Below are positions 1-8,176 of a stretch of DNA of 64,000 nt, in pieces. Location: the NCBI RefSeq assembly GCF_021233355.1, contig NZ_CP089507.1, forward strand, positions 3,845,001 through 3,909,000, given 5' to 3'. The DNA is from Luteimonas fraxinea. GTDB taxonomy: Bacteria > Pseudomonadota > Gammaproteobacteria > Xanthomonadales > Xanthomonadaceae. Each line of letters starts with the position of its first letter. Position 1 is the stretch's first letter. Made by a program: the position numbers and the translations under genes. The notes beneath the pieces are model-generated. The model searched no databases, was not told the origin of the DNA, and saw only the letters and a program-made list of their open reading frames with translations.

Positions 1-1242
1 ATTCCGGGCAAGTCGGTGATCGGCCTGGAAATCCCGAACGTGCGCCGGGAGATGATCTATCTCTCCGAGCTGCTGCGCTCCAAGGAATACGACAAGTCGC
101 CGAGCCCGCTGACGCTGGCGCTGGGCAAGGGCATCAGCGGCCAGTCGGTGGTCGCCGATCTGGCGCGCATGCCGCATCTGCTGGTCGCCGGTACCACCGG
201 TTCGGGCAAATCGGTCGCGGTCAATTCGATGGTGCTGAGCCTGCTGTTCAAGGCCAGCCCGAAAGAACTGCGCATGCTGATGATCGACCCGAAGATGCTG
301 GAGCTCAGCGTCTACGAGGGCATTCCGCATCTGCTGGCGCCAGTGGTCACCGACATGAAGGAGGCCGGCAACGGCCTGCGTTGGTGCGTGGCGGAGATGG
401 AGCGCCGCTACAAGCTGATGAGCGCGGTCGGTGTGCGCAACCTGGCCGGCTTCAACAAGAAGGTGAAAGACGCGCAGGACGCCGGGCAGCCGATGTCCGA
501 TCCACTGTTCCGGCCGAATCCGGAATCGAGCGACGTCGCCGAACTGCTCGAGCCGCTGCCCTACATCGTCATCTTCATCGACGAATTCGCCGACATGATG
601 ATGATCGTCGGCAAGAAGGTCGAAGAACTCATCGCACGTCTGGCGCAGAAGGCGCGCGCGGCCGGCATCCATCTGATCCTCGCCACGCAGCGGCCGTCGG
701 TGGACGTGATCACGGGCCTGATCAAGGCCAACATCCCGACCCGCATCGCGTTCCAGGTCAGCTCCAAGATCGATTCGCGCACCATCCTCGACCAGTCCGG
801 CGCGGAAACGCTTCTCGGCAACGGCGACATGCTATATCTGCCGCCGGGCACGGCGATGCCCGAGCGTGTGCATGGCGCGTTCGTGTCCGACGAGGAAGTG
901 CACCGCGTCGTCGAACACCTCAAGCAGAGCGGCCAGGCCCAATACATCACCGGCGTGCTCGACGAAGTGCAGACGATGGGCGACGGCACCGTGGTCGGTG
1001 CGACCGGCCTGCCGGAAAGCGGCGGCGGCGGTGGCGACGAAAGCGATCCGCTGTACGACGAAGCGGTCAAGATCGTCACCGAAACGCGCCGCGCTTCGAT
1101 CTCCGGTGTGCAGCGCCGACTGAAGATCGGCTACAACCGCGCCGCGCGTCTGGTCGAGGCGATGGAAGCGGCCGGCGTGGTCACGCCGCCCGAGCACAAC
1201 GGCGACCGCAGCGTGCTCGCGCCGCCGCCACCGCCGCGCTGA
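1..1242 (+). CDS. ftsK: DNA translocase FtsK, C-terminal part (5' end outside window)
   Basis: The reading frame is open from base 1, so the N-terminal membrane and linker domains and the start codon lie upstream of the window; 413 residues are visible. They hold the RecA-like motor, with Walker A GTTGSGKS and Walker [11 protein letters not shown], and the C-terminal winged-helix gamma domain (last about 70 residues, starting near [11 protein letters not shown]). FtsK is a septal hexameric DNA pump that clears the terminus at division. Its gamma domain reads polar KOPS sequences and switches on XerCD recombination at dif. A dif site is present at 29594-29621 in this window. The gene lies directly upstream of lolA, a common order in gammaproteobacteria. 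Identification is firm. Confidence 0.96.
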   Translation: MPGKSVIGLEIPNVRREMIYLSELLRSKEYDKSPSPLTLALGKGISGQSVVADLARMPHLLVAGTTGSGKSVAVNSMVLSLLFKASPKELRMLMIDPKMLELSVYEGIPHLLAPVVTDMKEAGNGLRWCVAEMERRYKLMSAVGVRNLAGFNKKVKDAQDAGQPMSDPLFRPNPESSDVAELLEPLPYIVIFIDEFADMMMIVGKKVEELIARLAQKARAAGIHLILATQRPSVDVITGLIKANIPTRIAFQVSSKIDSRTILDQSGAETLLGNGDMLYLPPGTAMPERVHGAFVSDEEVHRVVEHLKQSGQAQYITGVLDEVQTMGDGTVVGATGLPESGGGGGDESDPLYDEAVKIVTETRRASISGVQRRLKIGYNRAARLVEAMEAAGVVTPPEHNGDRSVLAPPPPPR

Positions 1243-1378
1243 TCGAGCCGCCGCTGCGCGACCCGCGATGAATCGTCGATGCACGGCCTCAGCGCAGGCT
1301 TGCGTCGTCGTCGCCGCATTCAGCAAAGAATTCGCACACTCCGATCCAACGTCATATCGAACCCAGAGGTTCTCCCGT

Positions 1379-2020
1379 ATGCGCTCGATGATCCGTCATT
1401 CCCGCTGGTTCGCCGCCGCTGCCGTACTGATGGTGGCCGGCGTCGCGCAGGCCGCCGATGCGCGCCCGCAGCTCGAGCAGTTCACGCGCGGCCTCAAGGG
1501 CCTCGAAGCCCAGTTCACCCAGCAGGTCGCCGACGGCAACGGCCGGGTCAAGGAAAGCTCGAGCGGCACGCTGGCGCTGTCGGCGCCGCGTCTGTTCCGC
1601 TGGGAATACGTGAAGCCGTATCCGCAGCTGATCGTCGCCGATGGTCGCACCGTGTGGGTCTACGACCCCGACCTGCAGCAGGTCACGCGCCGTTCGCAGG
1701 GCAGCGAGGAACAGGACAGCCCGCTGGCCGCGTTGATCGACCCGTCGAAGCTCGACCGCGACTTCAGCGTCGCCGAAGCCGGCAGCGCCGGTGGACTGAA
1801 CTGGCTCGAGCTGCGCCCCAAGCGCGCCGAGAACGCCGCGTTCGAACGCGCCCGTCTGGGCTTCGGCAGCGACGGCAGCCTGTCGCGCATGGAAATCCAC
1901 GATACGCTGGGCCAGCGCACGACGATCGGGTTCAGCGGCTGGAAGCGCAACCCGACGTTCGCTGCCGATACCTTCCGCTACACGCCGCCGGCGGGTGTGG
2001 ATGTGGTGGGCGAGGAATAA
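1379..2020 (+). CDS. lolA: Outer-membrane lipoprotein carrier LolA
   Basis: 213 residues. The N-terminus MRSMIRHSRWFAAAAVL followed by a VAQA cleavage site is a Sec signal peptide, placing the protein in the periplasm. The mature part has the LolA pattern: an early LKGLEAQFTQ segment, then SGTLALSAPRLFRWEY and YDPDLQQVT. LolA takes lipoproteins released by LolCDE from the inner membrane and passes them to LolB at the outer membrane. ATG 1379 was chosen because the signal peptide starts there and an AGAGG lies just upstream; a longer reading from 1268 would put about 37 unlikely residues before the signal. It follows ftsK by 136 bp and precedes rarA in the usual ftsK-lolA-rarA neighbourhood, here interrupted by an opposite-strand gene. 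Confidence 0.93.
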   Translation: MRSMIRHSRWFAAAAVLMVAGVAQAADARPQLEQFTRGLKGLEAQFTQQVADGNGRVKESSSGTLALSAPRLFRWEYVKPYPQLIVADGRTVWVYDPDLQQVTRRSQGSEEQDSPLAALIDPSKLDRDFSVAEAGSAGGLNWLELRPKRAENAAFERARLGFGSDGSLSRMEIHDTLGQRTTIGFSGWKRNPTFAADTFRYTPPAGVDVVGEE

Positions 2021-2066
2021 GTCTGTCGCGCCCCGCGTTGCGGGACTCGCGAGACCTCGCATCGAG

Positions 2067-2090
2067 CGGCCGCCTTCGGGCGGCCGTTTG
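2067..2090 (+). terminator. Hairpin terminator after lolA
   Basis: Perfect 8-bp stem CGGCCGCC / GGCGGCCG around a stable TTCG tetraloop (2067-2086), followed by TTTG. It lies 47 bp after the lolA stop and separates lolA from the convergent gene ending at 2115. The T-run is short, so termination strength is uncertain. Confidence 0.6.
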
Positions 2091-2114
2091 CGTTCTGCAG
2101 AATCTATAAAACGG

Positions 2115-2975
2115 CTATCGGCCCGCTTCACCGACCTGCCGGATCGGCGTGAATGCCGGCAGCACGAGCCGGTAGTCGTAGGGCGCATCGTCGCGCTGGC
2201 GGCCTGCATTACGCGGCAGGGTGTCCGCCGGAAAAGCCCGGCAAGCATCGTCGTCCATGCATGCCCAGAACGCCCCACGCGCCGCGGAGATGTCGATCGA
2301 CACGGGCACAAGATCACGCAGATGTGCGGTCATTGGCATCTGCGGAAACAGAGCAGGGGCGTTGGGCGGACGTTTTCGCATAGCGTGGACATTGCCGGTG
2401 ACGACCAGGATGCGCCCGCGTGGGAAAGCGTCATACGCGCGCCGGAGGACATGGGCCATCGCCGCTTCACAGTTATCGAGTTCGAAGCAGCGTTGACTGC
2501 GCGGATCGAACGCCAGGATCGTGACATCGCGTCCTTCGCCGCGCAGCGCACCGATGCGCTGTACCAGCGACAGCACGTCTTCGCTGCGACGGCCATCGCT
2601 CTGGTCGGGTGACAGCGTCCACCACGGCCGTTGCCGCAGACCGTCTATCAAGGCCTCCGTGCCACCGCCGGTCACCACCTCGCGCAGCGCCGGATGCTCT
2701 CTCGCCGGAATCTCCAGCGCGAGCAGCACCGGTCCGGACGTGCTCCAGCGTTCGACCAGATCGCCCGCCAGCAGCGGAATCTCGCGGGTGCCGTGCATTT
2801 CACCGAGAACCACGAGCCGATGGTCGCCGCTTTCGCGGACCAGCGTGTCGACCGCATCGCGGCGCCAGTCCGCAGCAGCCGTCGTCAAAGCGGCGAGCAA
2901 CAGAAGGCCGCCGACGAGCCACTTCAGTTGCAGCGTTGCGGTTGTGATCACGTCCGTGTGTCGCAATATCGTCAT
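2115..2975 (-). CDS. ChaN/Tiki-superfamily putative lipoprotein or periplasmic protein
   Basis: 286 residues. It begins with a hydrophobic export segment (about residues 15-33, LKWLVGGLLLLAALTTA), then RLVVLGEMHGTREIPLLA. The G-E-x-H-G signature is typical of the haem-binding uptake (ChaN-like) and wider Tiki/EreA-like fold. LLALEIPAREHPALR and the C-terminal MTAHLRDLVPVSIDISA also fit that fold. ChaN in Campylobacter binds haem as a dimer and is iron regulated; no such role can be shown here. ATG 2975 was chosen because the export segment follows it; the longer reading overlaps rarA. It sits between lolA and rarA on the opposite strand. Substrate unknown. Confidence 0.7.
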   Translation of the reverse strand: MTILRHTDVITTATLQLKWLVGGLLLLAALTTAAADWRRDAVDTLVRESGDHRLVVLGEMHGTREIPLLAGDLVERWSTSGPVLLALEIPAREHPALREVVTGGGTEALIDGLRQRPWWTLSPDQSDGRRSEDVLSLVQRIGALRGEGRDVTILAFDPRSQRCFELDNCEAAMAHVLRRAYDAFPRGRILVVTGNVHAMRKRPPNAPALFPQMPMTAHLRDLVPVSIDISAARGAFWACMDDDACRAFPADTLPRNAGRQRDDAPYDYRLVLPAFTPIRQVGEAGR

Positions 2976-3015
2976 CCCGGCACTCCGTTGCAGTCCCAGG
3001 TCACAGGTTAATCGC

Positions 3016-4386
3016 GTGCCCCGTTCCCGCCCATCCCGCGCCGACGGCGGCGACCTGCTGCAGGTCGACCGCAGCGCCATGCGTCCGCTGGCCGAACGTA
3101 TGCGGCCGGCCAAGCTCGACGAAATGGTCGGCCAGCGTCGTCTGGTCGCCGAAGGCACCGCGCTGCGCACGGCGGTCGAGGCCGGCAAGATCCATTCGAT
3201 GGTGCTGTGGGGACCGCCGGGCTGCGGCAAGACCACGCTGGCGCTGCTGCTGGCGCATTACGCGGACGCGGAATTCAAGGCGATCTCGGCGGTGCTGTCG
3301 GGCCTGCCCGAAGTGCGTCAGGTACTGGCCGAAGCCGCGCACCGCTTCGAGGGCGGGCGCCGCACGGTGCTGTTCGTCGACGAGGTGCACCGGTTCAACA
3401 AGACCCAGCAGGACGCGTTCCTGCCGCACATCGAACGCGGCACGATCGTGTTTGTCGGCGCGACCACCGAGAACCCCTCGTTCGAACTGAACTCCGCGCT
3501 GCTGTCGCGCTGCCGCGTGCACGTGATGGAATCGGTATCGCCCGAAGACATCCTCGAATCGCTGCACCGTGCGCTGGCCGATGCCGAGCGCGGACTGGGC
3601 GATCGCGGCCTGCGGATCGCCGAGGATCTGTTGCGGCTGATCGCGGTGGCTGCCGATGGCGATGTGCGACGCGCACTGACGCTGCTGGAGATCGCCGCCG
3701 AACTGGCGGGCGAGGGCGGCGAAGTCACCGCCAGCACGATCGAACAGGTGCTGGCCGATCGCACGCGGCGGTTCGACAAGGGCGGCGAGCAGTTCTACGA
3801 CCAGATCTCGGCGCTGCACAAATGCGTGCGCAGTTCGAATCCCGATGCCGCGCTGTACTGGCTGACGCGCATGCTCGACGGCGGCTGCGATCCCGGCTAT
3901 CTCGCCCGGCGCATGACGCGCATGGCGGTGGAAGACATCGGTCTGGCCGATCCGCGTGCGCTGCAGATGTCCATCGATGCCTGGGATACGTATGACCGCC
4001 TCGGCAGTCCCGAGGGCGAACTCGCGCTCGCGCAGCTGGTGATCTATCTGGCCAGCACCGCGAAATCCAACGCCGGCTACATGGCCTTCAATCAGGCCAA
4101 GCGCGACGTGCGCGAATACGGCACGCAGGATGTGCCGATGCATTTCCGCAACGCGCCGACCAAGCTGATGAAGGAACTCGGCTACGGCACCGGCTACCAG
4201 TACGACCACGACACCGAAGACGGCATCGCACTCGACCAGACCGCGTTCCCGGATGCGATGGGCGAGCGGGTGTATTACCAGCCGGTCGGGCGCGGCTTGG
4301 AGATCAAGCTCAAGGACAAGCTCGACGTCCTGCGCGCCGCGCGCGCGGAGGCGATCCGCAAGGCCCGTGAGGCCGGCGACGACTGA
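3016..4386 (+). CDS. rarA: Replication-associated recombination protein RarA (MgsA)
   Basis: 456 residues. This is an AAA+ ATPase of the clamp-loader clade: RPLAERMRPAKLDEMVGQ at the N-terminus, Walker A GPPGCGKTT, Walker B VLFVDEVHRFN and sensor GATTENPSF, followed by the C-terminal tetramerisation region (MTRMAVEDIGLADPRAL, YGTGYQYDHDTEDG). RarA acts at stalled forks and binds single-stranded-DNA/duplex junctions together with SSB. GTG 3016 is preferred because it gives an MPRSRP-like N-terminus as in Xanthomonas homologues; ATG 3079 is the fallback. Located downstream of lolA, its usual neighbour. Confidence 0.93.
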   Translation: MPRSRPSRADGGDLLQVDRSAMRPLAERMRPAKLDEMVGQRRLVAEGTALRTAVEAGKIHSMVLWGPPGCGKTTLALLLAHYADAEFKAISAVLSGLPEVRQVLAEAAHRFEGGRRTVLFVDEVHRFNKTQQDAFLPHIERGTIVFVGATTENPSFELNSALLSRCRVHVMESVSPEDILESLHRALADAERGLGDRGLRIAEDLLRLIAVAADGDVRRALTLLEIAAELAGEGGEVTASTIEQVLADRTRRFDKGGEQFYDQISALHKCVRSSNPDAALYWLTRMLDGGCDPGYLARRMTRMAVEDIGLADPRALQMSIDAWDTYDRLGSPEGELALAQLVIYLASTAKSNAGYMAFNQAKRDVREYGTQDVPMHFRNAPTKLMKELGYGTGYQYDHDTEDGIALDQTAFPDAMGERVYYQPVGRGLEIKLKDKLDVLRAARAEAIRKAREAGDD

Positions 4387-4510
4387 GCGTCAGCGAATTT
4401 TCTGACGATCGCTGCGGACCGCGACCGAAACGGCGCGGGCGTTCGCACGATGGTGCAAGCCGGGGCACACGTGCAGGCTCACAGGCGGTTCTTCCATGGA
4501 GGGAACGCCG

Positions 4511-4915
4511 ATGCGGATCTGTGCAGTTCTGCTGCTGTTCGTCGCATGGCCGGTCGCCGCGCAGTCGGTGCACAAATGCGCCGATGGTCGTGGCGGCCAC
4601 AGTTACCAGTCGCAGCCCTGCCTCGATGGCGAAAGCCTGCGGACGTGGACGGCCGAGGTGCAGGATCCGCCGGCGACAACGGCAATGCAGCGCCCGACGA
4701 AACCGCCGACGCAGCGTCGTGCGGTCACATCGACGCGGGATCGTCCGACACGTGCGACGACGCCCCGACGCGACGACCAGCACGCGCGATGTCTGGCCGC
4801 ACGTGCCAGTCGCGAAACCGCCTTGCGTAAGCTCGGCACACAGCGCCGCTATGACGATCTGCGCCGGCTCAACGAGCGCGTGTCCGCGGTCTGCAATCAC
4901 CGCGGGCGCGGCTGA
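4511..4915 (+). CDS. Small secreted DUF4124-like protein
   Basis: 134 residues. A clear Sec signal (MRICAVLLLFVAWPVAAQ) is followed by SVHKCADGRGGHSYQSQPC, the short KC...Y...PC motif of DUF4124-type envelope proteins. The rest is low-complexity, rich in Thr, Arg and Pro, with a C-terminal helical stretch and two more cysteines (CLAARAS, VCNHRG). An AGGGA ribosome site precedes ATG 4511. A paralogue with the same signal and motif lies at 24297-24710. Function unknown; the cysteine pairs suggest a disulphide-stabilised periplasmic protein. Confidence 0.7.
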   Translation: MRICAVLLLFVAWPVAAQSVHKCADGRGGHSYQSQPCLDGESLRTWTAEVQDPPATTAMQRPTKPPTQRRAVTSTRDRPTRATTPRRDDQHARCLAARASRETALRKLGTQRRYDDLRRLNERVSAVCNHRGRG

Positions 4916-4927
4916 GGCGCCGGGCGA

Positions 4928-5278
4928 TCAGGGATTGCAGGGGCGGTTGGTGCCTTCCCAGCCGTTCGGCAGTCGACGGATGACCTGGTCGCCGGCGCAG
5001 CGTTCGCCAGCTTCGAGTGGGGTCGAACGGTAGGCCACCAGTTTCGGTGCAGCAGGCGCTGCGACGGCCGGCTTCGGGTATTCGTAAATCACCCGCTCGG
5101 GCGAGGGCAGATGGCCGAGCTGGCGGGAGAAGGCGCCCGCATCGTCATCGCTGCGGCTGGCATGCAACCAGGCCGCGTTGGATGCGACCAGCAACGCCAG
5201 CAGCACGATCGCCATCGCCTGCCAGTTCGAACGCTGCCAGCGGGCGGGGAACAGAAACAGATTGCGTTGCCGATCCAC
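4928..5278 (-). CDS. Hypothetical single-pass membrane protein
   Basis: 116 residues. The basic N-terminus (MDRQRNLFLFPARWQRSNWQ) precedes one membrane helix (about residues 20-38, AMAIVLLALLVASNAAWLH). A soluble tail carries a Pro/Ala-rich linker (KPAVAAPAAPKLVAY) and two cysteines in the C-terminal GERCAGDQVIRRLPNGWEG...RPCNP segment. The layout suggests an inner-membrane anchored, periplasm-facing protein. It converges with the secreted protein ending at 4915 and is divergent from lexA. No family recognised beyond this. Confidence 0.6.
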   Translation of the reverse strand: MDRQRNLFLFPARWQRSNWQAMAIVLLALLVASNAAWLHASRSDDDAGAFSRQLGHLPSPERVIYEYPKPAVAAPAAPKLVAYRSTPLEAGERCAGDQVIRRLPNGWEGTNRPCNP

Positions 5279-5506
5279 GAGGCGCTCCGGAGTCCAGACA
5301 GACTGGATTCGATGCTAGGCGCCGGATACAGGGCGGACCACTAGGGGCAACCCTGTAAACGTTTTCCTGTGCATCCATCGGTGTGCACGCATCGCGCGGC
5401 CAAGGGCGCATGCATGAACCGGTCAGGCGTATCGCCACAACCATCGCGAGCCCGGCAAAAGGACTGGAAGGCCGATGCGGGAACCCATGGCGCATCGCGT
5501 TTCGAG

Positions 5507-5524
5507 GGTGTACAAATGTACACC
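5507..5524 (+). promoter_or_regulatory. LexA2 operator (SOS box) of the imu cassette
   Basis: A perfect inverted repeat, GGTGTAC-AAAT-GTACACC, whose core TGTACAAATGTACA (5509-5522) is, as I recall it, the LexA2 box described in Xanthomonas. The dyad ends at the base before ATG 5525. TACAAA at 5511-5516 within it could serve as the -10 hexamer, so a bound repressor would block the promoter itself. It is the only such box seen in front of the four-gene cassette and would control all of it, including lexA. Confidence 0.88.
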
Positions 5525-6124
5525 ATGAGTGATCTGTCTCCCCAGCGTGCCGCCGTCCTCGAATTCCTGCGCGAGCGCATCGCCGCAGGTGCGCCGCCGA
5601 GCCTGGCCGAGATTGCCGTCGCCTTCGGTTTCGCTTCGCGCAATGCCGCGCAGAAGCATGTGCAGGCGCTGGTCTCGGCCGGACTCGTCGAATTGCAGGC
5701 CGGTCAGAAGCGCGGGCTGCGGCTGCCGGGGCAGGGCGAACGCATGGCGGCGTTGCCGGTGCTCGGACGCGTGGCCGCCGGTGTGCCGATCGGCCCGGAC
5801 ACCGGCAGCGATCGCGTGCTGTGGCTGGACCGCAGCCTGTTTTCGTTGCGCCCGGATTACCTGCTGCGGGTCGAGGGCGATTCGATGATCGACGACGGCA
5901 TTCTCGAAGGCGATCTCGTCGGCGTGCACCGCAGTCGCGATGCGCGCGACGGCCAGACCGTCGTCGCGCGGCTGGACGATGCCATCACCATCAAGCGGCT
6001 CGAACACCGCGAAGGTGGCGTGCGCCTGCTGCCGCGCAATCCCGCGCATGCGCCGATCGTGGTCGCCGTCGATGCCGACTTCGCGATCGAAGGCCTGTAC
6101 TGCGGCCTGGTGCGGCAGGGCTGA
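5525..6124 (+). CDS. lexA: LexA repressor (LexA2-type), SOS regulator
   Basis: 199 residues. The N-terminal winged helix (residues 1-65, SLAEIAVAFGFASRNAAQKHV as recognition region) is followed by the S24 peptidase-like domain. Self-cleavage site Ala85-Gly86 in GRVAAGVPIG, catalytic Ser120 (GDSMID) and Lys157 (TIKRL) are all present, so RecA-stimulated autoproteolysis should work. It represses its own cassette through the dyad at 5507-5524. ATG 5525 gives the family-typical start (MSDLSPQRAA); no Shine-Dalgarno sequence is present because the operator occupies that space, which suggests leaderless translation. One base separates its stop from imuA. Confidence 0.95.
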   Translation: MSDLSPQRAAVLEFLRERIAAGAPPSLAEIAVAFGFASRNAAQKHVQALVSAGLVELQAGQKRGLRLPGQGERMAALPVLGRVAAGVPIGPDTGSDRVLWLDRSLFSLRPDYLLRVEGDSMIDDGILEGDLVGVHRSRDARDGQTVVARLDDAITIKRLEHREGGVRLLPRNPAHAPIVVAVDADFAIEGLYCGLVRQG

Positions 6125-6125
6125 C

Positions 6126-6743
6126 ATGGCGCCTGCACTCCAATCGCTGGATGCTCTGCTCGCCGCGCGCACGGTGTGGTCGGCTGGACGCGGCACGCGA
6201 TGCGCCGACATCGGCCAGCCGACCGGACATGCCGCGCTCGATGCCGCGCTGCCGGGCGGTGGCTGGCCGCCGCGTGCATTGACCGAACTGCTGCTGCCTG
6301 CCGATGGCGTCGGCGAAATCTCCTTGCTGTTTCCGGCGTTGTCGCGCATCACCGCCGCCGGCGGGCGCGTGGTGCTGGTCGCGCCGCCGTGCATACCGTA
6401 TGCACCGGCGTGGCAGGCGGCAGGCGTGCGGCTGGACGCGCTGGATGTCGTCGAGGCATCGCACACCGATGCGCTGTGGGCGTTCGAGCAATGTCTGCGC
6501 AGCGGTGCCTGTGCGGCCGTGCTGGGCTGGCCCGACACCGGTGATGCACGGTTGATGCGGCGCCTGCAGGTGGCGGCCGACAGCGGCGATTGCCATGCCT
6601 TTGCATTGCGCGATCGACGTCATGCGGCGAACGCCTCGCCGGCGGCGTTGAGGCTGGAATATCTGCCCGAGGTGCAGGCCTGGCAGGTGCGCAAATGCCG
6701 GGGCGGGCAGGTGCCGTCGCAACCGCTGCGATTGGCGAGCTGA
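6126..6743 (+). CDS. imuA: ImuA, SOS mutagenesis cassette protein
   Basis: 205 residues, a RecA/SulA-like small protein. ALDAALPGGGWPPRALTELL near the N-terminus and GRVVLVAPPCIPYAP follow the RecA core layout, but the Walker A is degenerate, as is usual in the gamma/beta-proteobacterial ImuA (SulA-like) group. ImuA is needed with ImuB and DnaE2 for damage-induced mutagenesis and bridges ImuB and RecA. Its start lies one base after the lexA stop and it ends 11 bp before imuB, so the genes are co-transcribed from the LexA-controlled promoter. Confidence 0.9.
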   Translation: MAPALQSLDALLAARTVWSAGRGTRCADIGQPTGHAALDAALPGGGWPPRALTELLLPADGVGEISLLFPALSRITAAGGRVVLVAPPCIPYAPAWQAAGVRLDALDVVEASHTDALWAFEQCLRSGACAAVLGWPDTGDARLMRRLQVAADSGDCHAFALRDRRHAANASPAALRLEYLPEVQAWQVRKCRGGQVPSQPLRLAS

Positions 6744-6754
6744 ATGCTCCTGCG

Positions 6755-8176
6755 ATGCTCTGGGCCTGTCTTCTCCTGCCGCAACTGGCGCTCGACGCCG
6801 TTCTCCGTCGTCTGCCGGATCCCGACGCACCGTTCGCGCTGGTCGAAGGGCCCGCGCAACTGCGCACGCTGCACAGCGTCAACGACGCGGCGGGCGCGCA
6901 CGGACTGAAGGCCCGCATGCGCCTGTCGGCCGCGCATGCGCTGCTGGCCGATGTGCGCACGCAACCGCACGATCCACTGGCCGAATCGACGGCGCATCGT
7001 TTTCTGGCCGCCTGGGCGTATCGCCACAGTTCGCTGGTGAGCCAGCAGTGGTCGCGCGCGATCGTGCTCGAAGTGCAGGCGAGCTTCCGTCTGTTCGGGC
7101 CATGGTCGCAGTTCGAACGCACGCTGCGCGAGGAACTGTCGGCGCTGGGTTTCGCGCATCGCATCGCGCTCGCGCCGTCGCCGACCGCCGCGCGTGTGCT
7201 GGTCGGTCTGCGCGATGGCTTCGCGGTGACCGGCGCGGCGGAACTGTCGGCGCTGCTGGATCGCACGCCGGTGCGTCGTGCCGCATTGCCGGGCGATGCC
7301 GGCGAACGCCTCTACCGCATGGGCGTACGCACGCTCGGTGCATTACGTGAATTGCCCGGTGCTGGCGTGCAGCGCCGGTTCGGCGCGGACGTGCTGGCGC
7401 ACGTGCGCAGGCTGTATGGCGAGAGCGACGATCCGGTCGCCTGCTACACGCCGCCGGATCGTTTCGACATGCGCGTCGAACTTGGTTACGAAGTGGAAGC
7501 GCATCCGCCGCTGCTGTTTCCGTTGCGGCGCCTGATCAACGACCTGTGCACGTATCTCTCTGCGCGCGATGGTGGCGTGCAACGTTTCGTGATCGGGCTG
7601 GAACACGAGGAGGGCAGTACCGACGTCGAGGTCGGCCTGCTCGCACCCGAGCGCACGTCGACGATGTTGTTCGAACTCGCGCGCAACCGGCTCGAACGCA
7701 CCGAAATCGCCAGGCCCGTCGTCGCGATGCGCCTGCTCGCGCGCGAGCTGCCACCGTTCGTGCCGGCCGCGCGCGATCTGTTCGATACCCGTCCGCAACA
7801 GGCGCTCGACTGGCCGCATCTGCGCGAACGGCTGCGCGCACGGCTCGGTGACGATGCGGTCTATCGGGTGACGCCGGCCGGCGATCCGCGCCCCGAACGC
7901 GCATGGTCGCGCCGCATCGGCGATGGCGGCGGCGCGATTGCGGATGCACCTGCGCGTCCGCCGCGTCCGGCCTGGCTGCTGCCGCAACCGGTGCCGCTGC
8001 ACGACGCCGGCCTGCGCATCGTGTCCGGGCCGGAGCGTCTGGAAAGCGGCTGGTGGGACGACGCCGATGCGCGCCGCGATTACTACGTCGTCGAAACCCG
8101 CGAGGGCCAGCGCGGCTGGGCATTCGTGCCGCCGGGCCGCTTCGAGGGCTGGATGCTGCACGGCTGGTTCGCATGA
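6755..8176 (+). CDS. imuB: ImuB, catalytically inactive Y-family polymerase-like protein
   Basis: 473 residues. [19 protein letters not shown] opens a Y-family polymerase fold; the helix-hairpin-helix region [23 protein letters not shown] and the little-finger segment follow. The usual catalytic acidic pair of Y-family enzymes is not seen in the expected N-terminal positions, in keeping with ImuB acting as a hub that links the beta clamp, ImuA and DnaE2 rather than as a polymerase. The C-terminus ends [16 protein letters not shown] 6755 was chosen from the family start; the stop overlaps the dnaE2 start (ATGA at 8173-8176), implying translational coupling. Confidence 0.93.
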   Translation: MLWACLLLPQLALDAVLRRLPDPDAPFALVEGPAQLRTLHSVNDAAGAHGLKARMRLSAAHALLADVRTQPHDPLAESTAHRFLAAWAYRHSSLVSQQWSRAIVLEVQASFRLFGPWSQFERTLREELSALGFAHRIALAPSPTAARVLVGLRDGFAVTGAAELSALLDRTPVRRAALPGDAGERLYRMGVRTLGALRELPGAGVQRRFGADVLAHVRRLYGESDDPVACYTPPDRFDMRVELGYEVEAHPPLLFPLRRLINDLCTYLSARDGGVQRFVIGLEHEEGSTDVEVGLLAPERTSTMLFELARNRLERTEIARPVVAMRLLARELPPFVPAARDLFDTRPQQALDWPHLRERLRARLGDDAVYRVTPAGDPRPERAWSRRIGDGGGAIADAPARPPRPAWLLPQPVPLHDAGLRIVSGPERLESGWWDDADARRDYYVVETREGQRGWAFVPPGRFEGWMLHGWFA

